A stretch of DNA of 6,710 nt from contig JAEYTU010000698.1 of the NCBI GenBank assembly GCA_023433825.1, positions 1-6,710 on the forward strand, read 5' to 3'. Position numbers and translations under genes: made by a program. The notes under the pieces are model-generated. The model searched no databases and was not told where the DNA came from. It saw only the letters and a list, made by a program, of their open reading frames with translations. This stretch comes from Planctomycetota bacterium. GTDB lineage: Bacteria; Planctomycetota; UBA1135; UBA2386. Below are positions 1 through 6,009 of the stretch, one piece after another; position 1 is the first letter of the stretch; the number at the start of each line of letters is the position of its first letter.

Positions 1-23
1 GTCTTCGCGCGTAGCGCGAAGAC
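1..23. terminator. Perfect 10-bp inverted repeat, possible factor-independent terminator
   Basis: Bases 1-10 (GTCTTCGCGC) are exactly complementary to bases 14-23 (GCGCGAAGAC), with a 3-base GTA loop, so either strand would form a very stable hairpin. It lies about 175 bases beyond the stop of the minus-strand TPR gene and at the edge of the window. It could therefore end that transcript, a plus-strand gene lying to the left, or both. No T-tract follows on the plus strand, and the sequence needed to judge the minus strand is outside the window. The structure is seen directly; the terminator role is inferred. Confidence 0.45.
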
Positions 24-41
24 CTTGGGCTGCGGCCCGAT

Positions 42-78
42 CGCGGGCTGCGATGGGTGCCGCGCGGGCCGCGATGGG
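42..78. repeat. Short direct repeat, 16 bp with one mismatch
   Basis: CGCGGGCTGCGATGGG at 42-57 recurs as CGCGGGCCGCGATGGG at 63-78, differing at one base, with a 21-base period. It lies in the non-coding stretch left of the minus-strand gene. The second copy forms part of the hairpin at 56-96. In such GC-rich DNA the match could be a local duplication with no function. Confidence 0.5.
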
Positions 79-96
79 ACCATCGCCGCGCGCACC
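56..96. other. Long imperfect hairpin in the intergenic region
   Basis: Three nested complementary blocks can be read: GGTG (56-59) with CACC (93-96), CGCGCG (61-66) with CGCGCG (87-92), and GCGATGG (71-77) with CCATCGC (80-86). All 17 pairs are Watson-Crick. The left arm has two bulges, one base at 60 and four bases at 67-70. The structure lies between the 1-23 hairpin and the end of the minus-strand gene, so it may help stop or stabilise that transcript. It could also be a chance product of GC-rich sequence or a dispersed palindromic element. One window cannot separate these. Confidence 0.45.
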
Positions 97-196
97 GCGC
101 TCGGCCCGACTCGACGCGTGTCGACCTGAACTCGACCGTCCGGCGACGCGCGTGGCGTCACAGTCACGGGATCGGTGATGTCAGGCGGTCGGTGAA

Positions 197-847
197 TCAG
201 TCACCCGCGATCAGGCGCCGTGCAATGGCGTCGAGATCGACGGCCGCGAGATCTTGCGGGTCGATCGGGGGCATGCCACGAAATCTTCGCCTTTCCTCGC
301 CCGACTCGAAGTCGTCGCCGAACGCGCGACGCGAGTTGCAGCCATGTCGTTCCGACGAGCCCCGTTCGCCGGACGCTGCGTCGGAGTGTCGTGAAGGTCG
401 TTCGGGGTGATGTCCCGAATGCCCCAAAGACTCGTCCGACGTGTCGCGCGCGTCACGCGAGCGTCCGCGATGGCCGGCACTCTTCGAGCCTTGCGGGATC
501 GATGCGCGGACGGTCCGCCATGTCGCACGTTCGCCGGTCTCCTCCGACAGCGTTCCTGCGGATCGCGGTTCGATCAGTTCGAACGGGTGCCGGAGGCGCG
601 CGAATCGCGACGGATCGGTTCGGCGCGCGTGCTCGTACTCACGACGCCAACCCGAGTAGTCACCGAGGCCGTACGCCATCCGCCCGAGGTGGACGTAGGC
701 GGTGAAATCGTCGCCACGCAGGCGCAGCACTTGTTCGAAGTGCCGCCTCGCGTGGTCGGTCAGGTTCAGGTGGAAGCAGAGCCGTCCCGCGAGGGCGTGC
801 CACCGGGCGGCCACTGCATCAGCGGCGGTGCGGAGGAAGGAGACCAT
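197..847 (-). CDS. Small TPR protein with disordered linker and short C-terminal tail
   Basis: This encodes 216 residues. Residues 14-47 and 48-81 look like two tetratricopeptide repeats, with small residues at the helix-packing positions (ARRHFEQVLRLR, then AYVHLGRMAYGLGDY and the closing TDP). This suggests a protein-binding role; no enzyme motif is seen. From about residue 90 to 190 the chain is rich in Ser, Arg, His, Gly and Glu and looks disordered. It ends in an acidic, helix-like segment with the core DPQDLAAVDLDAIA, the sort of short motif that may dock on a partner. ATG at 847 is the only ATG, GTG or TTG downstream of the in-frame stop at 890-892, but no clear ribosome binding site precedes it. 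There is no signal peptide or membrane segment. It is transcribed divergently from the GTPase cluster, so a shared function is possible but unproven. The function is not recognised. Confidence 0.72.
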   Translation of the reverse strand: MVSFLRTAADAVAARWHALAGRLCFHLNLTDHARRHFEQVLRLRGDDFTAYVHLGRMAYGLGDYSGWRREYEHARRTDPSRFARLRHPFELIEPRSAGTLSEETGERATWRTVRASIPQGSKSAGHRGRSRDARDTSDESLGHSGHHPERPSRHSDAASGERGSSERHGCNSRRAFGDDFESGEERRRFRGMPPIDPQDLAAVDLDAIARRLIAGD

Positions 848-1109
848 GAACCACCGACGGGGGGATCGACTGGGAGGAAGCGCCGAAGGCTAGAGACCCA
901 TCGAAGACCCCGCAAGCCTCCCGGCGCGGTCGGATCGCGCGCCGGGTGCGGCGGCTGCGTCGATGCGAATCGGGCGTGTGTCCCCGTTCGCGTCTCCGCG
1001 CTCAGGAGTCATCGGGTGCGCAGCCGATAGCGCTCGCCGGACTCGAACCGACCCCGGCGGCAGCCGACGGCGGTGCCCGGCACTTGGAGAAGGACTCGCG
1101 GGAACAACC
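848..1109. promoter_or_regulatory. Divergent intergenic region, expected to hold both promoters
   Basis: These 262 bases separate the start codons of the minus-strand TPR gene and the plus-strand membrane-protein gene, so promoters for both directions should lie here. I could not find a convincing -35/-10 pair on either strand. Open frames crossing the region encode low-complexity Arg/Pro/Ala-rich peptides with no family resemblance and are treated as non-coding. The role is inferred from gene arrangement alone. Confidence 0.35.
1086..1103 (+). promoter_or_regulatory. Ribosome binding site of the PATAN membrane-protein gene
   Basis: A purine run GGAGAAGGA lies at 1086-1094, and a shorter GGGA at 1100-1103 ends six bases before the ATG at 1110. 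The GGGA has the better spacing. Together with the family-typical N-terminus MALKGDL, this selects 1110 as the start rather than the in-frame ATG at 963. Confidence 0.5.
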
Positions 1110-4100
1110 ATGGCACTGAAAGGCGATCTGGCCAGCGTCGACCTCGCGCAGGTCTTCCAGATGCTGGCGATGAACCAGAAGGTGGGGCTCCTCAGCGTCC
1201 AGGCCCCGCGAACCTGGCGCGCGCTCTACTTCGATCCTCGCGGCGTGACGCTCTACTACAACGAGCACACGTTGCTCGACCGAGCGCTCGCGCAAATGCT
1301 GCGCAGCAACCGGTTGACCGAGGAGACCGTCCACGACGTTCGTGAGCATGCGTCGCAGAGCGGGATGTCGACGGTCGACGCACTGCTGGCGGGTGGCTAC
1401 CTGACCGAGGAAGAGCTCGACGACGCGTTCCGGTTGCAGATGGAGGAGGAGGTCTACGACCTCTTCTTCTGGCGCGACGCCCGCTTCGAGTTCTACGAGG
1501 GCGCGTCGACGTTCGAGGGCCGCGAAGGGATCGTCAACGAGCGGTTCTTCTTCAGCACCGACAGCATGATCATGGAAGCCGCTCGTCGCATCGACGAGTG
1601 GTCGTTCATCCAGGAGCGGGTTCCTGGGCCCACCGAGATCTACCGCGTCGTCGAGTCGGCGCCGCCGATGGACCTCGAGGATGCCGCCGCGTCGGTCTAC
1701 GACCTCGTCGACGGCAAACGGAACGTGCAACGACTCGTGCAGGTCACGGGGATGTCGGCGTTCCACGTCTACAAGGGACTCGCGCAGCTGCTCGACCTCG
1801 AGCTGATCCAGCTCGTCGCCGCCGACGACTACGTTCCTGCGGCACAGGACTGCGTCGCCGAAGGTCGACTGCAGGACGCGATCCATCTCTTCGAGAAGGC
1901 GATCGAACTCTCCGTCGGTCTCCCCGAGACGCAGCATCTCGCCGCGCAGACCTACGAGGCGCTGCAGGAATACGAGTCGGCGTCCCTTCATCTGAAGCAA
2001 GTCGCCGAGCATCACGTCGAGCGCGGTGACACGAAGGGAGCGACCGAGATCCTGCTGCGCGTCATCCGGATGCTGCCGACGGATCTCGGCGCACGCGAGC
2101 GGCTGCTCGAGCTGACGATCGGCACGCACGCCACCAAGGACGGTGAGTTCGATCCGATCCGCGAAGGCAAGCTGCTCGTCGATCTCTATCTGGAGATCGG
2201 CGAGATCGACCGCGTGCGCGGGATCCTCGAACGGTTGTTGCGCGACAACCCGAACGACCTCGATCTCAAGAAGAGCCTGATCAACGTCCACACGAAGGCG
2301 AACGACACCCGCCGGGTCATCGAGCTCTACGAGTCGATCGCGGCCGACCTCGTCGCCGAGAACCGTCCGATCGAGGCGGTCAAGTACCTGCAGAAGATCC
2401 TGATGATCGACCGCTCCCGACGCGACGTGTCGGAGCAGATCCGCGGGCTCTACGAATTGGACGAACGGCGGCGCAGCCGTCGTCGGACCCTCGCCGCGCT
2501 CGGCGGCCTGTTCTGCGTGCTGGCCGCGCTCGCTGGCGTCTGGTGGTTCTACGAGCAGTCGGCCCGCGAGAACTTCGTGCAGATCGACGTCGATCGCGCG
2601 GTCGAGGCGAAGAACTTCGAGGCGGCGATCCAGGTCTACCGCGCGTTCTCGGACAACTACCCGTTCACGATCGTCGCGCAGGAAGCGCAGGGGAAGATCG
2701 TCGAGCTCGAAGCGCGGCAGGCGAAGTACGAGGCCGATCTCGCACAGGAGAAGCGCGCGCAGGAGGCCCGCCTCGAGCAACTGCGCTCCAGCTATCGCCT
2801 CGCCTACGAGAAGTTCACCTCGGCCGACAAAGCCAAGGATCTGGACGCGGCGCTCGAAGCGATCGAGAACGTCAAACGCATCGTCGAGCAAGCCGGACGC
2901 CCGGAAGACCAGCGATGGGCGACCGACGTCAACTTGGAAGCGCAGCGCCGCGAACTCGCGCAGTACATCAGCGACGCGGTCGCGCTCGACCGCGAGGCAC
3001 GGGAGCTGATGGAGGCCGGCGACTGGCGCAAGGCGCGGGAGCGACTGCGGACGCTCGTCACCGGCCATGCCCTGACGCAACTCGCACGGAACGCGCGGAT
3101 CCCGATTCTGCTCGCCTCACGCCCGAACGGCGCCGAGATCCACGTCGGCGACGCGCGGCTGACCAAGGTCGAGAACGGCGTCGAGACGCCGCTCGTGACA
3201 CCGGCGGTCGTGCTCGTGCAACCGGGACGCAGCGACAAGTTCGAACTTCGCCTCGCGGGCTTCGAGCCGGCGAAGGTCACCGTCGACCCGCTCGCCGCCG
3301 CGGAGTCGTGGCACACGCTGTCCGTGCTTCCCGACCGAACGCTGACGTTCCAGTCGAGTCTGCAGACGCCGATCGGGATCGGACGAACGCATCTCGCCGG
3401 CGGCTTGCGCGGCGGCCGCCTCGGCATCGCGCGGACGAACGTCGACGCGCCCGCCGTCGAGGTCAAGCTGCCGGGACTCGCCGAGGTCGTCGGTGCGCCG
3501 GCTTCGTCGTTCGATCGAATCGTCTTCCGGACGAACGAGGAGAAGATCGTCTGTCACCAAGCCGTCGACGGTCGCCAGCGTTGGCAGGTCTCGCTGACCT
3601 ATCCGGCGCTGCACGACCCGATCGTCCGTGACGGGCGCGTCGTCTTCGGCGACGTCGAGGGACGCATCCTGTGCCTCGACTTCGACAGCGGCGCGCTGCT
3701 GTGGTTCCGCTCCGTCGAAGGACGCATCGTCGGCATCCCGACCCTCGATCAACGCACGGTTCGCGTCGTGACGAGCAATGGCGCCGTCGTCGTCGTCGAC
3801 GTGGCCGACGGTCGCGTGCTGTCGCGGCATCGATTCGACGGTCAGGGCACGACCGGCGCGCGTCCGTTCGCCGGCGGAGTGCTGGTCGGCACCGCCGACG
3901 GGCGACTGATCGCGATGTCGGATTCCGGTGATCGCGTGCTGTGGACCGCTGGGCTCGGCCGTGCGGTGCGCGACGACGAGATCGCGATCGACGGCAACGA
4001 GATCTACGTGCTCGGTTCCGACGATCGACTGCTCGTCCTCGCGACCGAGGACGGTCGACAGCTCGCTGCGACCAAGCTGCCGAACGAACGTGTCTCCGGC

Positions 4101-4319
4101 CCGGTGCTGACCGGGGAGCGTGTCTACCTGACCGTGCGCGGCGAAGCGCAACCGAAGCAGAAGACGCGCGGGCCCGAACTGCTGCTTGCGATGCAGCGTC
4201 GGACCTTGGAGGTCGTGTGGGAGTTCCGCGACGGCGGGGCATTCGCGGGGCCGATCGCCACCGACGGGGCCGCGGTTTGGGTGCCGGGGTCTCGCGGCGA
4301 GATCCACCGGTTGCGGTGA
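1110..4319 (+). CDS. Single-pass membrane protein: PATAN/DUF4388, TPRs, PEGA-like domain and beta-propeller
   Basis: This encodes 1069 residues. Residues 1 to about 165 match the PATAN/DUF4388 type: MALKGDL start, then the LSVQ/ALYF strands, a helical insertion around 50-115, and a return at FEFYEG (126-131). Residues 188-236 look winged-helix-like (VYDLVDGKRNVQRLV through LLDLELIQLV), as often follows DUF4388. TPR-like helices fill about 238-447. RRRSRRR (453-459) and a hydrophobic segment (461-481) form one membrane span with the positive side inward, leaving the N-terminal half in the cytoplasm. Outside come a coiled coil (about 524-565), helical repeats, a PEGA-like domain (about 670-727: RPNGAEIHVGD, a TPAVVLVQPGR turn, LAGFEPAKVTVD) and a PQQ/WD-like beta-propeller (about 795-1069). 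Propeller tryptophans at 825, 865 and 945 fit a 40-residue blade, and W1037 closes a later one. At least six or seven blades are visible. It is the first gene of the plus-strand cluster, 82 bases before the next. A role linking envelope state to the GTPase switch is inference. Confidence 0.9.
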   Translation: MALKGDLASVDLAQVFQMLAMNQKVGLLSVQAPRTWRALYFDPRGVTLYYNEHTLLDRALAQMLRSNRLTEETVHDVREHASQSGMSTVDALLAGGYLTEEELDDAFRLQMEEEVYDLFFWRDARFEFYEGASTFEGREGIVNERFFFSTDSMIMEAARRIDEWSFIQERVPGPTEIYRVVESAPPMDLEDAAASVYDLVDGKRNVQRLVQVTGMSAFHVYKGLAQLLDLELIQLVAADDYVPAAQDCVAEGRLQDAIHLFEKAIELSVGLPETQHLAAQTYEALQEYESASLHLKQVAEHHVERGDTKGATEILLRVIRMLPTDLGARERLLELTIGTHATKDGEFDPIREGKLLVDLYLEIGEIDRVRGILERLLRDNPNDLDLKKSLINVHTKANDTRRVIELYESIAADLVAENRPIEAVKYLQKILMIDRSRRDVSEQIRGLYELDERRRSRRRTLAALGGLFCVLAALAGVWWFYEQSARENFVQIDVDRAVEAKNFEAAIQVYRAFSDNYPFTIVAQEAQGKIVELEARQAKYEADLAQEKRAQEARLEQLRSSYRLAYEKFTSADKAKDLDAALEAIENVKRIVEQAGRPEDQRWATDVNLEAQRRELAQYISDAVALDREARELMEAGDWRKARERLRTLVTGHALTQLARNARIPILLASRPNGAEIHVGDARLTKVENGVETPLVTPAVVLVQPGRSDKFELRLAGFEPAKVTVDPLAAAESWHTLSVLPDRTLTFQSSLQTPIGIGRTHLAGGLRGGRLGIARTNVDAPAVEVKLPGLAEVVGAPASSFDRIVFRTNEEKIVCHQAVDGRQRWQVSLTYPALHDPIVRDGRVVFGDVEGRILCLDFDSGALLWFRSVEGRIVGIPTLDQRTVRVVTSNGAVVVVDVADGRVLSRHRFDGQGTTGARPFAGGVLVGTADGRLIAMSDSGDRVLWTAGLGRAVRDDEIAIDGNEIYVLGSDDRLLVLATEDGRQLAATKLPNERVSGPVLTGERVYLTVRGEAQPKQKTRGPELLLAMQRRTLEVVWEFRDGGAFAGPIATDGAAVWVPGSRGEIHRLR

Positions 4320-4387
4320 GCGGTCAACTCATGGGACGGGGCTGTCGATACTGGTCGGTCGCACGCGTCGTCGGCGCGTTCGCCACC

Positions 4388-4400
4388 GAGGGGAGAGAGA
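4388..4400 (+). promoter_or_regulatory. Strong ribosome binding site selecting a TTG start
   Basis: The purine block GAGGGGAGAGAGA carries an AGGGGAG core at 4389-4395, six bases before TTG at 4402. This favours TTG as the start of the TPR-roadblock gene. The longer in-frame reading from an ATG at 4186 overlaps the 3' end of the previous gene, and its first 72 codons give Arg/Gly-rich sequence with no domain character. Confidence 0.7.
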
Positions 4401-4401
4401 C

Positions 4402-5526
4402 TTGAAGCTGTTGCAGCGCTTGAAGATCTGGAGAGAGCTGCGGCGACTCGAGCAGCGCGCCAAGGAGTCTCCGTCACCGACGACGTTCGTCGATCTCGGT
4501 CAGGTCTACATCAACATGGGCGTGACCGCCGAGGCACTGCGCGTCGCCGACGAGGGCCTCGCGCTGTTCCCGACCTCCGAGGAACTGCGCAAGCTCCGCA
4601 AGTTCGCGAAGAAGAGTCAGGTAAACGGGCAGATCGAGGACCTGCGGACGCGTCTCGCGAAGGCGGCACACCCGAAGCTCTACCGCGAGCTCGCCGCGCT
4701 GTACCTCGAACTCGGTGACTACGCAGCCGTCGAAGGGACGTGCGAGGAGTGCGTCCGGCGCTTTCCCGACGACGACGGTGTCCACTTGATCCTGGCGAAG
4801 GGCCGGCTCGCGACGTTCTACCGCGATCAGTCGGCGCGCGACGGGCTCGGCGCCGTGTCGTCGCTCCGCCGCGTCGTCGAGCTCGACCCGGGCAATGCGA
4901 AGGCGCACCGACTGCTCGGAGAGGTGCTGTTCCGGATCGGTGCTGCGTCGCAAGCGTTGCACCATCTCGAACTGCTGCGCGAGATGGTCGGCGACGATCC
5001 CGAGATCCTCGCGCTGCACAAGGAAGTCGCGTCGACGGCTGCGTCCGCTGGCGAGGACAACCTCGAGGTGCTGTTCCACGACGTCGAGACGACCGGGGTG
5101 CTGGCGCACCCGCCGCTGGTTCGCGAACGTCCGCAGCAGCCGATTCGGGTCGCGAGCGAGGCGGGCATCCACTCGATCCGCGACGCGTTGACCCAGATCG
5201 CCGAAGTCGCGGGCGTTCGGAAGGCGGCGTACATCCGCGGCAGCAAGGCGCTGGTGAAGGGCGAGATCCGCGACGGCAAGGACACGTTCTTGCGAACCGT
5301 TCGCGTCGTCTCGAAGTCTGCGCAGCGCGCGGCACGCAAGATGGACATCGGCAGCTTCAGCAAGGGGATCGTCGAAGGCAGCTTCGGCCACATCTGTCTG
5401 TGCTGCTACGGCGAGGTCACCGCAGCCGTCCTCTGCGATCCCGGCACGAACACCGAACGTGTGCTCGCGGATCTGCAGGACCTGGTTGCCGGCTCGCTCT
5501 ACGCGACGGAGGCGCGCGGCGGATGA
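4402..5526 (+). CDS. TPR protein with C-terminal roadblock/LC7 domain
   Basis: This encodes 374 residues from a TTG start. Residues 1-25 are a charged helix (KLLQRLKIWRELRRLEQ). TPR-like helical pairs follow at about 27-62 and 90-207 (LYRELAALYLELGDY, then VVELDPGNAKAHRLLGEVLF). A linker at about 208-255 contains Pro-rich stretches. Residues 257-372 have the roadblock/LC7 pattern: a first helix (IRDALTQIAEVAGV), a strand pair, a central helix, GSFS (317-320), more strands and a final helix. Roadblock proteins such as MglB bind Ras-like GTPases and can act as activating proteins, so this is a likely partner or scaffold for the GTPase encoded downstream. Cysteines at 332, 334 and 335 sit in a predicted core strand. 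There is no signal peptide or membrane segment, so it should be cytoplasmic. Its stop overlaps the start of the next gene, indicating coupled translation. The roadblock assignment is by pattern and by resemblance to the neighbouring protein; GAP activity is not shown. Confidence 0.87.
   Translation: MKLLQRLKIWRELRRLEQRAKESPSPTTFVDLGQVYINMGVTAEALRVADEGLALFPTSEELRKLRKFAKKSQVNGQIEDLRTRLAKAAHPKLYRELAALYLELGDYAAVEGTCEECVRRFPDDDGVHLILAKGRLATFYRDQSARDGLGAVSSLRRVVELDPGNAKAHRLLGEVLFRIGAASQALHHLELLREMVGDDPEILALHKEVASTAASAGEDNLEVLFHDVETTGVLAHPPLVRERPQQPIRVASEAGIHSIRDALTQIAEVAGVRKAAYIRGSKALVKGEIRDGKDTFLRTVRVVSKSAQRAARKMDIGSFSKGIVEGSFGHICLCCYGEVTAAVLCDPGTNTERVLADLQDLVAGSLYATEARGG
5508..5512 (+). promoter_or_regulatory. 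Ribosome binding site inside the upstream gene
   Basis: GGAGG lies ten bases before the ATG at 5523, within the last codons of the TPR-roadblock gene. With the ATGA stop/start overlap it supports coupled translation of the two roadblock genes. Confidence 0.65.
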
Positions 5527-5885
5527 ACAACATCGAAGCCATCCTGAACGACCTGAACGCTCTCCCGAGCGTGCTCGGCTGCGCACTCGTGACCGGCGAC
5601 GGGATCATGGTGTGCAGCGCGATGCGCGGTCGGATCGCCGACGACGTCGTCGCCGGCCTGGCGTCCTTCCTGATCGCGACCACCCGCAAGACGCTCGAAG
5701 AGTGCGGGTTCGGTTCGTTCTCGCGATTCGTCATGAATTCCACCCACGGCAAGGTCGTGCTGACCGACCTGGGTGAGTCGTTCCTCGTCGTCGTCGCGGA
5801 CCAGTTCGCGGGGCTCGAGGGGATCCTGCCAGAGATCCAGGACGCGGCGCGCCGCGTGCGCCGCGCGGCGCAGATCTCGATGTGA
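5523..5885 (+). CDS. Stand-alone roadblock/LC7 protein, MglB-like
   Basis: This encodes 120 residues that form essentially one roadblock/LC7 domain. The first helix is IEAILNDLNALPSVLG. The first strand pair follows (CALVTGDGIMVCSA), then the long helix (DDVVAGLASFLIATTRKTLEE), the strands FVMNSTHGKVVLTDLGESFLVVVAD, and a basic final helix (PEIQDAARRVRRAAQ). In the MglA/MglB system the roadblock dimer is the GTPase-activating protein for MglA. The next gene here is an MglA-type GTPase, so an MglB-like role is likely. The GSFS motif at 64-67 is shared with the roadblock domain of the gene it overlaps by four bases. The two may therefore be paralogues that form a heterodimer, though separate homodimers are equally possible. 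I do not give the symbol mglB because orthology is unproven. Confidence 0.88.
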   Translation: MNNIEAILNDLNALPSVLGCALVTGDGIMVCSAMRGRIADDVVAGLASFLIATTRKTLEECGFGSFSRFVMNSTHGKVVLTDLGESFLVVVADQFAGLEGILPEIQDAARRVRRAAQISM

Positions 5886-5980
5886 GTCACTCGGGCGCCG
5901 CAGCTGCGTCGTCTGCACAACTAGGTTCAAGGCGGCGCGCACGGACGCCGATCAACATGCGACGACGGCGGCGGTGGCCG

Positions 5981-5998
5981 CTGCTCGATCAGCAGGAG
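5981..5998 (+). promoter_or_regulatory. GTPase-gene ribosome binding site with overlapping small hairpin
   Basis: AGGAG at 5994-5998 lies 11 bases before the ATG at 6010 and is the likely Shine-Dalgarno. CTGCT (5981-5985) and AGCAG (5991-5995) can pair across a CGATC loop, covering the first two bases of that site. The stem is only five pairs, so any effect on translation would be mild. The 124-base gap after the roadblock gene shows no clear promoter or terminator. Confidence 0.45.
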
Positions 5999-6009
5999 CA
6001 CGCAGACCA

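Noticed and set aside
407..1030. 207-residue plus-strand open frame over the minus-strand TPR gene
   Set aside because: It is Arg-rich with no domain, whereas the opposite strand shows two TPR motifs with GC-rich third positions.
1032..1056. tRNA T-arm look-alike on the minus strand (GTCGG, TTCGAGT loop, CCGGC)
   Set aside because: The arm itself pairs well, but no 5' acceptor strand complementary to GAGCGCT, no anticodon arm and no CCA are found at the right spacing.
963..1109. 49-codon N-terminal extension of the PATAN membrane protein from an upstream ATG
   Set aside because: The extra residues are Arg/Ser/Gly-rich without family resemblance, whereas MALKGDL at 1110 is a typical DUF4388 start with a usable ribosome binding site.
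1002..3080. 692-residue open frame on the minus strand
   Set aside because: It is the antisense shadow of the PATAN membrane protein. Its translation is a low-complexity Arg/Leu/Glu/Asp/Val mix with no domain, while the plus strand shows clear domains throughout.
3783..3801. GTC-rich triplet run inside the propeller
   Set aside because: It simply encodes consecutive valines and an aspartate in a beta strand using the preferred codon, so it is not a separate repeat element.
3117..4307. 396-residue open frame on the minus strand opposite the propeller
   Set aside because: It is an antisense shadow: its His/Arg/Asp/Val-rich composition mirrors the GC-rich codons of the plus-strand propeller, and no motif is recognisable.
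4474..5586. 370-residue open frame on the minus strand opposite the TPR-roadblock gene
   Set aside because: It is an antisense shadow of a well-supported TPR and roadblock reading frame.
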